From G020354785 sp964461435 (GTDB lineage Bacteria > Bacteroidota > Bacteroidia > Bacteroidales > UBA10428), in the NCBI GenBank assembly GCA_964461435.1, contig CAYWUI010000015.1:1-64000 (forward strand): 64,000 bases of DNA, in the 5' to 3' direction. A model generated the notes under the pieces. The model ran no database searches. It saw only the letters and a program-made list of their open reading frames with translations, and was not told the origin of the DNA. A program made the position numbers and the translations under genes. Shown piece after piece: positions 18,626 to 28,576 of the stretch (positions within the stretch are counted from its first letter, which is position 1; each line of letters opens with the position of its first letter).

Positions 18626-19016
18626 AGCCTCACTTTTCTGTAATAAAGCAAGGGGGATTTCTATAACAAACATTCTTTGACCTCCAATAATTTAAATTTA
18701 TATTTTTTAATATTCCCTTTGGCTCTTAGTTAAATCAAGCCTTTTCAGATTTTTTCATCTTTCCCGGGTATCTTTATATCCCACAAACCTGCAGGAAAAT
18801 AAGAGACTATTCATATAGTTAATTGACCAACAAAGATTTAGTGGTTCTTATATAAAATGATAAAATAGGACTGGTATAACAATATAATTAAATATTAGAA
18901 CATTTTTGAAAATTAAAATATTTGCATATTTTTGTAGCCCCTAATGTGGTTAAAAAAGGGTTAACACCGGGTATTACGTTTATTTTAAAGACATCTATTA
19001 CTAACTAAACCGAAAA
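18626..19016. other. 391-bp gap before the third lyase-like gene
   Basis: No ORF worth reporting. It holds a candidate Bacteroidetes promoter at 18905-18934 (listed separately) and otherwise AT-rich unstructured sequence. No terminator hairpin was seen after the methyltransferase gene. Confidence 0.5.
18905..18934 (+). promoter_or_regulatory. Candidate Bacteroidetes promoter for the gene at 19017
   Basis: TTTG at 18905-18908 (-33) and TATTTTTG at 18927-18934 (-7, TAnnTTTG) are 18 bp apart, close to the usual spacing. It predicts a leader of roughly 75 nt before the ATG at 19017. Confidence 0.45.
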
Positions 19017-22000
19017 ATGTTAAAATTCTCGTCAGGGGCTTTTATACTATATTTAATATGTATAAGTTTTTCAATCTCTGCCCAGACTACTAACTTCAAT
19101 GATATTTTTAACATTTATTTCGAACAGGATTTTGAAAATAATACCTTAGGAACTTATTCCGAAAGCGAGTGGAAAGAAGACTGGAATCACCCTGAATGGT
19201 CGAATAGGCAGGTCCCGCCTGAAATTTTAAATGACAGTGACATAGTAAATGGTACCAAGGTTATGAGATGGTTATTCCCTGAGGGTTCCGTTGGTCCCGC
19301 AGAGGGTGGAGGTCAGTGGTTGGCACCTCTGAATTCAGCGTTTGATGAGCTTTATTTCTCCTATAGAATAAAATTTAAACCCGGCTTTGAGTGGGTCCTG
19401 GGCGGGAAAATACCAGGATTACTGGCAGAGCCATTTAAAGGTTTTGATCCTCCTGAATGGGATGAAGGGGCAATGATATTATTAATGTGGAGAAGTGACC
19501 ACAAAATAACATTTTATTACTATCACCATAATCAGGATCATATATATGGTGACAGCGAAGGTTGGAATTATAATATAGAACCAGGCATATGGTATACAAT
19601 TACTATCAGAATTGTGATGAATACTATTAATGAAAATGGGGGGAATAATGATGGTATACTGGAAGGATATATAAATGACAAACTTTATTGCCAGGTATCA
19701 AATCTTCTCTTTAGAAATTTAAGCAGCATAGGGATAGATCATTTGCAGATTACATCTTTTTTCGGTGGTGACGGTGAAGAATGGGCTGCAAAAAGAGACG
19801 AATGGATTGATGTTGATGATTTTGTTGTTTTTTCTTACAAGGATGATGTAATAGTACCAAGAGGCAATACTCCCAGCCCTTCAGACAGAGTTTTATTACA
19901 TCCATATATGTATATTAAAGATTCTTTATGGAGGGTAAGTTTATCTGCCATGCCCCTGTCAAGCAAAACAATTGAATTAAAATGGAATCATTACCCCATA
20001 CCTGCAGGTTATGTTATTCAGAGAAAAATAGCTTCGGATACGGTTTTTACAACAATTGCCAGTCTCCCTTATAAAAATATCACCTATACTGACAAAGAAT
20101 TACAGCCTTCAACACAGTATGAATACAGGATATTGGCAAACAATATTTATTCGGATACAATTAATGTTACAACATTTCCACCAAATCCTCCTGATCCGCC
20201 ATCGAATTTATATGCCACTGCTGTACAAAAAAGGCAAATAAATATTTCATGGACAGATAATTCTGTCAACGAACTGGGTTTTAAGATTGAAAGATCAGTA
20301 AGCCCAAATATAAATTTTGTTAATATAGTTAGCGTAAACTATAATATTCGCAATTATTCAGATATAAACCTTACGCCCAATACAACTTACTATTACCGTG
20401 TGTATGCTCATAATGAAGATGGCATTTCAGGCTATTCCAACGTTTTGGAAGCCAAAACATTGCCACTTGAACCTCCGGCCGCACCAACAGGACTTTCAGC
20501 ATCTGATATTACAAAAAACTCATTACGTTTATCATGGATTGATAACTCCAATAATGAAAACGGATTCGCAATTATGTCTTCATCTACATCAGGCATAGGT
20601 TTTGTCCAGGTAGCTACTGTTGGTCCTAACACAACTTCATATAACTATGAAGGATTATTCCCGGATTACGGATGTTATTATATTGTAAGAGCTTTTAACA
20701 ATGACGGGAATTCAGGGTACTCTAACGAATTGTATGCTAAGACTCTTCCCCTTAATCCTCCTGCTGCTCCTGCGGAATTACACACATCGGATATAACAAA
20801 GCATTCAATTAACCTTGTATGGACAGATAATTCCGATAATGAGGATGGTTTTATTATTGAACGTTCCATTTCATTGACAGGTGGTTTTACTCAGGTTGCA
20901 AATGTTGAATCGAACATCGCCGCTTATACGGACAATGATTTGACTCCTGGTTATACTTATTATTATAGAATTAAGGCATTTAATGAAGATGGAACTTCTG
21001 ATTATTCCAATATTTTGGAAATAAAAACCTTATCCCTGAATCCCCCTGATGCTCCTTCTTCTTTGAAAGCAGATACTATTAATTATAATTGGTTAACTAT
21101 TGTCTGGTCAGATAATTCAACTAATGAATCTGGATTCAGAATAGAAAGAACCCTGGATACAAACAATGTTTTTATTTTTTTAGCTGATGTTGATGGCCCT
21201 GACATAACGGAATTTACGGATACGGGATTAATTGATAATACGACTTACTACTATAGAGTACAAGCATATAATGATGACGGATTTTCGGAGTTTTCAATTA
21301 TATTGAAAACTGTAACTCCGAAATTGAACCCCCCGCAGCCACCGTCTTTGCTTTCACCATCGCAAGTCACGCTAAATACAATTACATTAAACTGGAAAGA
21401 TAACTCAAGCGATGAGACAGGATTTATTATTAAAAGAGCTGCCGCACCTTATATAACATTTGAAACAATAAAGACAGCAAGTGCTAATGCTACAAGTTTT
21501 ATTGATGAAAATCTGAATCCCAGTACAACTTACCATTACCAGGTTAATGCGATAAATAAGGCCGGTAACTCTGACAATAGCAATACAGCAATTGCATCAA
21601 CCTTGTCCGTTTCTGAATCTAATAGAATCTGGGACGGAATTATAGCATACTATAATTTTAACTTTAGTTCAGACAATATTATATATGATTATTCAAACTA
21701 TGATAAACCTTTGAATTTGGCAATAGGAGACACATCAGGAATAATATGGAATGCAAATAATAAACTTGAACTGGTATCAAACAATTATGTTAAATCAATA
21801 AATCCGGCAACAAAAATAGTCAATGCCTGCAAAAATACCAATGAAATTACTGTTGAATGCTGGATTAAGCCGTCCTTGTTCAGCTCATCAAATCCTGAAA
21901 ATATTTTAAGTATCTCAAATAATAATAATGATATTTGTGCTAACCTGGCCCAGGAGCATATATCCGTAAATGATAATAAGTCATATAAATATTTAATAAG

Positions 22001-22604
22001 TCTGAGGACCCGGGCCACAGCTTCAAATGGTTCACCAAATCTATATACCAGGGATGAGTTAACATACCTTTCACTGCATCATATTGTATATTTTAAGAAT
22101 GACAATGGTATTGAAAAGCTTTTTATAAATGGCAAAGAAGCAGCCAGCAGTATCCGGCCCCATGATTTTGAAAACTGGGATAATAATTCTTACTTAATAT
22201 TGGGGAATGACCCGGATTTAAATTCCCCCTGGAATGGTACATATTACACTGTTGCTATATATAATACAGCCCTTTCAAAAGATCAGATAATTACTAATTA
22301 TAATGCCGGCCCCAAAGACAATCTGGCAAAATCAGTTATTAATTACGACATTGAGATTTCTCCAAATCCTTCTGAAGGTATTATAAATTTGAGAATAGTT
22401 CCGCTGTCTGCAGATGAATATGCCGGTAAAACAATGATTCAGATCTGTGATATGATGGGTGATATAAAATTTTCTGAAATAATTGAAGATCCAAACAGGG
22501 AACTGACAAAATCCTTTGACTTTTCTGAATTCAAAAAAGGTATCTATATATTACGAGTCATTACAAATGATCATTTTAACTCCGGAAAATTCGTAATTCA
22601 ATAA
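19017..22604 (+). CDS. T9SS-secreted multidomain protein: PL14-like lyase domain, six fibronectin III domains, LamG-like domain
   Basis: A 1195-residue secreted protein. Signal peptide 1-22 (ends SISAQ). Residues about 30-290 are the third lyase-like paralog, clearly homologous to those at 13223 and 16600 but well diverged, with WVLGGKIPGLLAEPFKG and EWDEGAMILLMW. Six fibronectin type III domains follow at about 300-870, each opening after the first with a P-P-x-x-P linker and carrying a W-x-D-N-S strand and TTYYYRV-type strand. Residues 871-1085 form a concanavalin/LamG-like domain (IIAYYNFNF ... LFINGKEA ... LGNDPD). The last 85 residues are a T9SS sorting domain (ISPNPSEGIINL ... KGIYILRVITND). 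Likely surface-localised and acting on or binding the exopolysaccharide. Confidence 0.83.
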   Translation: MLKFSSGAFILYLICISFSISAQTTNFNDIFNIYFEQDFENNTLGTYSESEWKEDWNHPEWSNRQVPPEILNDSDIVNGTKVMRWLFPEGSVGPAEGGGQWLAPLNSAFDELYFSYRIKFKPGFEWVLGGKIPGLLAEPFKGFDPPEWDEGAMILLMWRSDHKITFYYYHHNQDHIYGDSEGWNYNIEPGIWYTITIRIVMNTINENGGNNDGILEGYINDKLYCQVSNLLFRNLSSIGIDHLQITSFFGGDGEEWAAKRDEWIDVDDFVVFSYKDDVIVPRGNTPSPSDRVLLHPYMYIKDSLWRVSLSAMPLSSKTIELKWNHYPIPAGYVIQRKIASDTVFTTIASLPYKNITYTDKELQPSTQYEYRILANNIYSDTINVTTFPPNPPDPPSNLYATAVQKRQINISWTDNSVNELGFKIERSVSPNINFVNIVSVNYNIRNYSDINLTPNTTYYYRVYAHNEDGISGYSNVLEAKTLPLEPPAAPTGLSASDITKNSLRLSWIDNSNNENGFAIMSSSTSGIGFVQVATVGPNTTSYNYEGLFPDYGCYYIVRAFNNDGNSGYSNELYAKTLPLNPPAAPAELHTSDITKHSINLVWTDNSDNEDGFIIERSISLTGGFTQVANVESNIAAYTDNDLTPGYTYYYRIKAFNEDGTSDYSNILEIKTLSLNPPDAPSSLKADTINYNWLTIVWSDNSTNESGFRIERTLDTNNVFIFLADVDGPDITEFTDTGLIDNTTYYYRVQAYNDDGFSEFSIILKTVTPKLNPPQPPSLLSPSQVTLNTITLNWKDNSSDETGFIIKRAAAPYITFETIKTASANATSFIDENLNPSTTYHYQVNAINKAGNSDNSNTAIASTLSVSESNRIWDGIIAYYNFNFSSDNIIYDYSNYDKPLNLAIGDTSGIIWNANNKLELVSNNYVKSINPATKIVNACKNTNEITVECWIKPSLFSSSNPENILSISNNNNDICANLAQEHISVNDNKSYKYLISLRTRATASNGSPNLYTRDELTYLSLHHIVYFKNDNGIEKLFINGKEAASSIRPHDFENWDNNSYLILGNDPDLNSPWNGTYYTVAIYNTALSKDQIITNYNAGPKDNLAKSVINYDIEISPNPSEGIINLRIVPLSADEYAGKTMIQICDMMGDIKFSEIIEDPNRELTKSFDFSEFKKGIYILRVITNDHFNSGKFVIQ

Positions 22605-22805
22605 AATCTCCTCTGACATAAATATAAAAATTATAAGAATCCCCACCAGATTATCTTGAGCTTATTTAATAGATCCCATATATATTATTACTTTCAGTAC
22701 TTAGCAGTTAATAATACCTAATTTATTCATGCTTATTTGAATTACTTGTGACCCTAAATTGATGTAAAACTAACTTCTGTGTAACAAAATCATCAGTTAA
22801 TCAAA

Positions 22806-24365
22806 ATGTCAGAAAATAACAGGCTAAATATTAGAATCTATCGTATTTATAGTATTATTTTTGAATCATTAATTATTAAAATTTTAATTAATAATATGTC
22901 TCAAACACTAAAAACAGATATGAATTCATACAACCAGCTTAAGGATACTAAAAACCCGAAAAAAAGAAAAAATCGTAAAGATATAAATCCGTTATTTTCA
23001 GTACTTGATATCGTTGTCACAATACTTTCTTATTTCTTTGCATATTTTTTAACAAATCTTTTGCATACAAATTATTTCAGGTTCACACAGGAATATGTTA
23101 TAATGCTTATGCTTATTATACCGACATGGGCTATTCTGCTCCAGATACTGAATCTTACAAAAATTCCGAGAACTCACTCATATATGTCTATTTTCTTTAG
23201 TTTTTTAAACTTTAATGCTATCGGATTCGCTTTAATATTCTTGTACAAACATTTATTTCATTTAACTGTTTTCAGCCATTATTTCATAATATCTTTCTCG
23301 TTAATAAATCTCTTCTCCCTCTATATTTTCAGAATGTTAACCTACAAGGTATTTAAGTATTACAGATCTACAGGTCATAATATTCATAACGTATTAATTT
23401 TTGCAGATGGAAATTCCGATAAGTTTATTGATAACATAATTAATCATAAGGAATGGGGATTCAGGATATTAATGATTTTAACCAATTCAGAAAACATAAA
23501 AAATAAATATAGCAATAGTATTAAAATCTTACCTGATAAAATATCAATAAAAAATCTGCTTAATATTGATATTATTGATGAAGTAATTTATTGTAAGAGC
23601 AGCATAGAGGAAGAAAGACTCAGAGATTTAATTGAAACTTGCCAGGAAGTTGGGGTTACCTTCAGGATGCAGTCCGATCTTAATCCTGTAACAATAGCAA
23701 ATACGCATCTGACACATTTCGAAAACATACCTTTTATAACCTTTATGAATACTCCTAAAAACAGGTTAGCTCTTGCCTGGAAATCTTTTAGCGAATTCTG
23801 GATTTCATTCGTAATAATTTTTCTTTTATCACCTTTTCTTTTAATTATTTCACTTTTAATAAAGCTCTCAAGTCAGGGTCCGGTGATATTTAAGCAGGAA
23901 AGAGTAGGCTTAAGGGGCAGAAAGTTTTACATCTACAAGTTCAGAACAATGGTTTATAATGCTGAAACCCTTAAATCATCTTTGCTGGATCAAAATGAAA
24001 CTGACGGGCCCGTATTCAAGATAAAAAATGATCCACGCATAACCAGGATTGGAAAGTTTTTGAGAAAAACCGGACTGGATGAATTACCTCAATTATTCAA
24101 TGTTCTTAAGGGTGAGATGTCACTTATAGGACCTCGTCCGCCGTTACCCCAGGAAGTTGAAAAATATGAAAGATGGCAGTTAAAAAGACTGTCCATGAAG
24201 CCTGGCATTACCTGTACATGGCAGGTTATACCCAACAGGAATAATGTAATGTTTGAGAAATGGATGAAACTGGATATTCAATATATCGAAAACTGGTCAA
24301 TAAAAAAGGATTTTATGCTTTTTTTCAAAACATTAAGAACTTTAATTAGCGGTTCTGGTCATTAA
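22806..24365 (+). CDS. Exopolysaccharide polyprenyl glycosylphosphotransferase (WcaJ/WbaP-type initiating sugar transferase)
   Basis: A 519-residue membrane enzyme that transfers a sugar-1-phosphate from a UDP-sugar to undecaprenyl phosphate, the first committed step of repeat-unit assembly. The N-terminal half has four to five hydrophobic helices (residues about 65-185) and a degenerate nucleotide-binding-like CoA_binding_3 domain (185-320). After one more helix (about 335-355) comes the catalytic domain: FKQERVGLRGRKFYIYKFRTM near 365, KIKNDPRITRIGKFLRKTGLDELPQ near 408 and GEMSLIGPRPPLP near 436. Start uncertain: in-frame ATGs at 22896 and 22920 would remove a poorly conserved leader. A terminator hairpin follows 49 bp downstream. 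Confidence 0.9.
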   Translation: MSENNRLNIRIYRIYSIIFESLIIKILINNMSQTLKTDMNSYNQLKDTKNPKKRKNRKDINPLFSVLDIVVTILSYFFAYFLTNLLHTNYFRFTQEYVIMLMLIIPTWAILLQILNLTKIPRTHSYMSIFFSFLNFNAIGFALIFLYKHLFHLTVFSHYFIISFSLINLFSLYIFRMLTYKVFKYYRSTGHNIHNVLIFADGNSDKFIDNIINHKEWGFRILMILTNSENIKNKYSNSIKILPDKISIKNLLNIDIIDEVIYCKSSIEEERLRDLIETCQEVGVTFRMQSDLNPVTIANTHLTHFENIPFITFMNTPKNRLALAWKSFSEFWISFVIIFLLSPFLLIISLLIKLSSQGPVIFKQERVGLRGRKFYIYKFRTMVYNAETLKSSLLDQNETDGPVFKIKNDPRITRIGKFLRKTGLDELPQLFNVLKGEMSLIGPRPPLPQEVEKYERWQLKRLSMKPGITCTWQVIPNRNNVMFEKWMKLDIQYIENWSIKKDFMLFFKTLRTLISGSGH

Positions 24366-24413
24366 GGATTATTCCCCTTTCTAAATATGTGAACTGTAAT
24401 TTATTTAATAAGT

Positions 24414-24450
24414 ATGCTCTAAATAATATTATAAGTTTAGAGCATTTTCG
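24414..24450 (+). terminator. Terminator-like hairpin after the sugar transferase gene
   Basis: A perfect 10-bp stem, ATGCTCTAAA (24414-24423) with TTTAGAGCAT (24436-24445), loop of 12 nt, followed by TTTTCG. The T-run is short, so termination may be partial, allowing some read-through into the export genes. Confidence 0.7.
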
Positions 24451-24574
24451 TTATAATTTTAAATAATTTAAAAAAGAATTTAATAATTTAGAATATTAAA
24501 AGGCTTTGTAAATAAAAAACCAGTAAGCATTAATTTACTATTATTTTAATTAAAACATTAAATAATTATCTGAA

Positions 24575-25345
24575 ATGGCCAAACTTAAGTTTAACAAAAT
24601 CAAAATAATTGCATACTTATCAATTTTAATTTCTGCTGGCGCATGCACTCCTACATCCAAATTAACATATGTATTAAATAAAGGAGATGCTGCAAATAAG
24701 AACCAGTTCCATAATGATCGGTCTGAAAAGACAATTCAGCCATATGATTACTTGTATATTAAAATTTACAGTTTGGATGAACAGACTAATTACGTGTTCA
24801 GAGAAGAAAGGTATTCCAGCTACGAAACCGAACTGGTTAGTTATGCTGTTGATGATAAAGGGAATATAGATTTCCCGTTTATAGGAAGTATTAATGTAAA
24901 AGATCTTACGATTAACCAGGCCAAGGAAAGAATTGAACAATCTTTAAACCGTCAGCTAAATAATGTTTCGGTAAGAGTGAGATTTGTCAGTAATAAAATC
25001 ACTATTTTGGGGGAAGTAGGTCGCCCGGGCGATTATTCATTTTATGATGAAAAAATAAATATCTTCCAGACTATAGGATTAGCCAATGGTATTACACCTT
25101 ATGGCAATAAAACCAATATAACACTGATTCGTGAAAAAGATAATACTATAAAGTATTACTATTTGGATCTTACCGATAAAAAGATTGTGGAGTCAGAAAA
25201 TTACTATCTTCTGCCCAATGATATTGTTATAGTAAATCCGATTAGTGCTAAATACAGAGAACTCAGAACTTATTCGTTATCCCTGACATCAGCAATTGTA
25301 TCGACCTTACTTAGCACGGTAACTTTAATATATGTATTTAAATAA
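24575..25345 (+). CDS. wza: Wza-like polysaccharide export outer-membrane lipoprotein
   Basis: A 256-residue lipoprotein of the polysaccharide export (Poly_export/SLBB) family, forming the outer-membrane channel for the polymer. A signal with a lipobox-like end (ISAGAC, Cys near 24) is followed by the Poly_export domain (about 45-130: IQPYDYLYIKIYSLDEQ, then DDKGNIDFPFIGSINVKDLT) and an SLBB segment near 145 (ITILGEVGRPGDYSFYD). A C-terminal hydrophobic helix (SLTSAIVSTLLSTVTLIYVF, about 235-255) matches the membrane-spanning end of Bacteroidetes members. It is followed after 19 bp by the Wzc-like kinase, its usual partner. Confidence 0.9.
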   Translation: MAKLKFNKIKIIAYLSILISAGACTPTSKLTYVLNKGDAANKNQFHNDRSEKTIQPYDYLYIKIYSLDEQTNYVFREERYSSYETELVSYAVDDKGNIDFPFIGSINVKDLTINQAKERIEQSLNRQLNNVSVRVRFVSNKITILGEVGRPGDYSFYDEKINIFQTIGLANGITPYGNKTNITLIREKDNTIKYYYLDLTDKKIVESENYYLLPNDIVIVNPISAKYRELRTYSLSLTSAIVSTLLSTVTLIYVFK

Positions 25346-25364
25346 TAAATAAAAAAGCTTAAGA

Positions 25365-27824
25365 ATGAACAATTCAGATAAAATCTTCCAGAGCAATATT
25401 AACTACAAAAAGATATTCAAGAAGTTATTGAATTATAAGAAACAATGCCTGTTCATTATTATTATATTTCTGATTTTAACTTTCCTTGTAAATAAATTTT
25501 CACCTGCAAAATATGCAAACTATACTACCTTGTATATTGGCGATAACCAGCAGAATTCATTTATGAGCGGTACTGATGATATAATGAAGGGATTTGGATT
25601 ATTTACAGGGAAAAACAATATTGATAATGAAATAGAGATATTGCAATCATTTACGCTAATAAAAAATGTAATTAAGGACCTGGACCTAAAAACAACCTAT
25701 GTAACTTTTAATAACTCTACCCTGTCTGGCTTTTTATTCAATACCCCATTGTGCAAAAAGTATGATATCTATACTGATTCTCCCATCAAAGTTGTTATAG
25801 ATCAGTCAGTTCCTCAGACAGTCTACTTAAACTTCAGGGTTGTGTTTTTAAATGACAATGAGTTTTATCTTGAAACCACAGGCAAGGATGTCAGACTGTA
25901 TAATTTTATTGATGATAATATTGTATCAATTGAAAAGAATATATCTTTCAGAGGCAGGTTTAAATTTGGAGATGAAATAAAAACAAGAGCTTTCTGTTTC
26001 AGGATAATTAAAAAGGAAAATTTCGATCCTTCCTTTACTAAAGAAAACAATCTATATTTCTTTTTCAATGACATTAACGCATTGACCTCACGATACCAGG
26101 CTATTTTAAACGCTGAAGCCACGTCACAAACATCTTCATTAATAAAAATCAGTTTCAAAGGGAAAAATCCTTATATGGTCACAGACTTTCTAAATAGCCT
26201 GACTGCGTTATATTTAGAGAGAAATATAGAAAGAAAAAACAGAATAGCTTTAAGTACAGTTAACTTTATTGATTCACAGATTTCCAATATTGCTGATTCG
26301 CTAAGCTCTGCTGAATTCAGGCTTAAAAGTTTCAGGTCGGCTCACAATGTAATGGATTTAAGTTTCCAGGGACAACAAATAGTTGAAAAGATGAGTGAAA
26401 TGGAAACTGAAAAAGAAAATTTAAATGTGCAAAAACAGTATTATTCATATCTTAAAACCTATCTGTCTAATAGTATGGAGGTTAGTGATTTATTAGCCCC
26501 GCCGTCATCAATGAGGGTATCTGATCCCATTTTAACAAATCTTATATCTCAGATGCTTACATTAAGTTCCAAAAGAGCAAGTTTACTTAGAACTAATGCG
26601 AATAAAGACAATCTGTATTTATCGGATATTAATATTCAGATCGATAATATAAGGAAGACCATAAGCGAAAATGTAAATAATACATTAAATACAATTGATA
26701 ATAGCATCAAGGAAATTAACTACAGGATTGCAGGCCTTTCAAATCAAATATCTCAAATGCCAAAAACCGAGTTGCAGCTCAAGGGGATAGAAAGAAAATT
26801 TAAGCTTAACGATAATATATACACTTTTCTTCTTCAGAAGCGCTCCGAAGCCCAAATTGCCAGGGCATCAAGTATGCCTGACTATGAAATAATCGATCCT
26901 GCGCGTATTTCAGTTGCTGAAATGGTATCTCCTAAAAAGAAATTAAATTACATCGTTGCATTATTCCTGGGCTTGTTATTACCAACATCAGTGGTTATGT
27001 TAAGAGACTTCCTTAATAATAAAATTACGGATCCTGAGCAAGTGGAATCTGGAACGAAATTTCCGATTATTGGCCGCGTATTTCACAACTTCAGGAGAAC
27101 AAAGCTTGTTGTTAATGATCGTCCAAACTCATCTGTCACAGAATCATTCCGGGCAGTAAGAACCAATTTTGAATTTTTCTCGGATGGCGGGAAAAAACAG
27201 GTTTTGCTGATTACATCGGCCACAAGTGGTGAGGGAAAGACGTTCTGTTCAATTAATCTTGCATCTGTATTTGCCTTAAACGGTCACAAAACGGTGTTAC
27301 TGGAGTTTGATCTGAGGCGTCCCAAGATTCATGAAGAATTTGGCTCAAGTAACATGATTGGCATAAATTCATATCTTATAGAAAAAGCTATTATTGAAGA
27401 TATAATCATGCCTACACAAATTGAGAATCTTGATCTGATATCTGCAGGACCTGCGGCACCAAATCCTGCTGAATTGATAAGTTCGCAGAGAACCGGGGAA
27501 TTTATTGAGAAATTAAAGGAAATGTACGATTATATTATTATCGACTCGGCTCCTGCAGGAATTATTGCTGAGACATTCGTATTAATGAAATATTCGGATA
27601 TTAACATTTTTGTTGTAAGGATGGACAAAACTATCAGAGAAGCCTTTGTCAATACATCAAAAGCATTTGAAAATAACAAATTCACTAATGTGTCTATTCT
27701 GTTAAATGATATTAATATCAAAAGGGAATCATACAAGTATGGCTATGATAATAAGTATTATACCGATGATAGAAGGAGAGGTATAATAGCCAGATTATTC
27801 ACCGGTAAAAGAAAAGCTTCCTGA
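25365..27824 (+). CDS. wzc: Wzc-like polysaccharide co-polymerase / BY tyrosine autokinase
   Basis: An 819-residue inner-membrane protein combining a chain-length (Wzz) domain and a cytoplasmic tyrosine kinase. Transmembrane helices lie at about 27-43 and 527-545. The periplasmic part (45-525) is long and coiled-coil rich and ends with a GNVR-like segment (KTELQLKGIERKFKLNDNIY). The kinase has Walker A SATSGEGKTF near 619, Walker A' VLLEFDLRRP near 646 and Walker B YIIIDSAPAG near 726. The C-terminal tail holds a tyrosine cluster (SYKYGYDNKYY), the autophosphorylation site in this family. It ends the exopolysaccharide locus and converges on the next gene with only 8 bp between stops. Confidence 0.93.
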   Translation: MNNSDKIFQSNINYKKIFKKLLNYKKQCLFIIIIFLILTFLVNKFSPAKYANYTTLYIGDNQQNSFMSGTDDIMKGFGLFTGKNNIDNEIEILQSFTLIKNVIKDLDLKTTYVTFNNSTLSGFLFNTPLCKKYDIYTDSPIKVVIDQSVPQTVYLNFRVVFLNDNEFYLETTGKDVRLYNFIDDNIVSIEKNISFRGRFKFGDEIKTRAFCFRIIKKENFDPSFTKENNLYFFFNDINALTSRYQAILNAEATSQTSSLIKISFKGKNPYMVTDFLNSLTALYLERNIERKNRIALSTVNFIDSQISNIADSLSSAEFRLKSFRSAHNVMDLSFQGQQIVEKMSEMETEKENLNVQKQYYSYLKTYLSNSMEVSDLLAPPSSMRVSDPILTNLISQMLTLSSKRASLLRTNANKDNLYLSDINIQIDNIRKTISENVNNTLNTIDNSIKEINYRIAGLSNQISQMPKTELQLKGIERKFKLNDNIYTFLLQKRSEAQIARASSMPDYEIIDPARISVAEMVSPKKKLNYIVALFLGLLLPTSVVMLRDFLNNKITDPEQVESGTKFPIIGRVFHNFRRTKLVVNDRPNSSVTESFRAVRTNFEFFSDGGKKQVLLITSATSGEGKTFCSINLASVFALNGHKTVLLEFDLRRPKIHEEFGSSNMIGINSYLIEKAIIEDIIMPTQIENLDLISAGPAAPNPAELISSQRTGEFIEKLKEMYDYIIIDSAPAGIIAETFVLMKYSDINIFVVRMDKTIREAFVNTSKAFENNKFTNVSILLNDINIKRESYKYGYDNKYYTDDRRRGIIARLFTGKRKAS

Positions 27825-27832
27825 CATAGTTG

Positions 27833-28576
27833 CTAAAACAGCCATGCCACTTCGGCAAAACTTTTTATTATAGAGGGATTTTTTTCAATAGCAGAACCAA
27901 CGACTATTATATCCGCACCTGCCTGAAATATATCTCTGATATCATCGCGGGTTTTTATGCCTCCCCCTACTATTAAAGGCACTGATATATTCTTCTTTAC
28001 TTCAGATATTGTATCTCTTTTAATTATCTGACTGGAACCACTTCCTGCTTCAAGGTATATTATCTTATTGCCCATCAGTTCACCTGCTATGGCTGTTGCC
28101 ACAATTAACTCGGTTTTGTCTGCTGGAACAGGTTTTGTATTGCTTATATATTCTACTGATGAAGTACATTGAGTATCAATAAGTATATATCCTGTCGGTA
28201 TTATTTCAAGCCCGCATTTTTTAAGATAGGGGGCTGCAAGCACCTGGTTACCTATAAGATAATCCGGATTGCGCCCCGATATCAGGGAAAGGAGCAAAAT
28301 GCCATCTGCATTATCTGACAGTTGCATAAGATTTCCGGGAAATAAAATTACTGGTATACCGGTGCTTTTTTTGATAATTTCAACAACATCACCCACAAAA
28401 CCCGTTACCAGGCTGCCCCCCACAAGAATAAAGTCAACCCTGGACTGATTTGCAATCTTTATTGTTTCGGTTAACGATTCATCATTCTGCTTTCCAGGAT
28501 CTATAAGTATTGCAAGTTTCCTGTTATTCTTTAAAATTACAGAATTATAAACAGACTTTTTTACCTTATTGTCCAT
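27833..28576 (-). CDS. Geranylgeranylglyceryl phosphate synthase family protein (GGGPS/PcrB-like)
   Basis: A 247-residue TIM-barrel prenyltransferase that joins a polyprenyl diphosphate to sn-glycerol-1-phosphate, forming an archaeal-type ether bond. Features: LAILIDPGKQ near residue 20 (phosphate/metal site), FILVGGSLVTG near 50, GIPVILFPGNLMQLS near 72, YLEAGSGSS near 173 and PLIVGGGIKTRDDIRDIFQAGADIIVVGSAIEKNP near 200, which is the C-terminal phosphate-binding end. This resembles the group II bacterial enzymes known from Bacteroidetes. The lipid product here is unknown. Its first codons overlap the end of the phosphopantetheinyl transferase gene by 16 bp, so the two are co-transcribed. 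Confidence 0.88.
   Translation of the reverse strand: MDNKVKKSVYNSVILKNNRKLAILIDPGKQNDESLTETIKIANQSRVDFILVGGSLVTGFVGDVVEIIKKSTGIPVILFPGNLMQLSDNADGILLLSLISGRNPDYLIGNQVLAAPYLKKCGLEIIPTGYILIDTQCTSSVEYISNTKPVPADKTELIVATAIAGELMGNKIIYLEAGSGSSQIIKRDTISEVKKNISVPLIVGGGIKTRDDIRDIFQAGADIIVVGSAIEKNPSIIKSFAEVAWLF

Noticed and set aside
20170..21610. Tandem similarity in the gene at 19017 considered as a DNA tandem repeat
   Set aside because: Six fibronectin III domains have diverged at the nucleotide level; no exact repeat unit was found.
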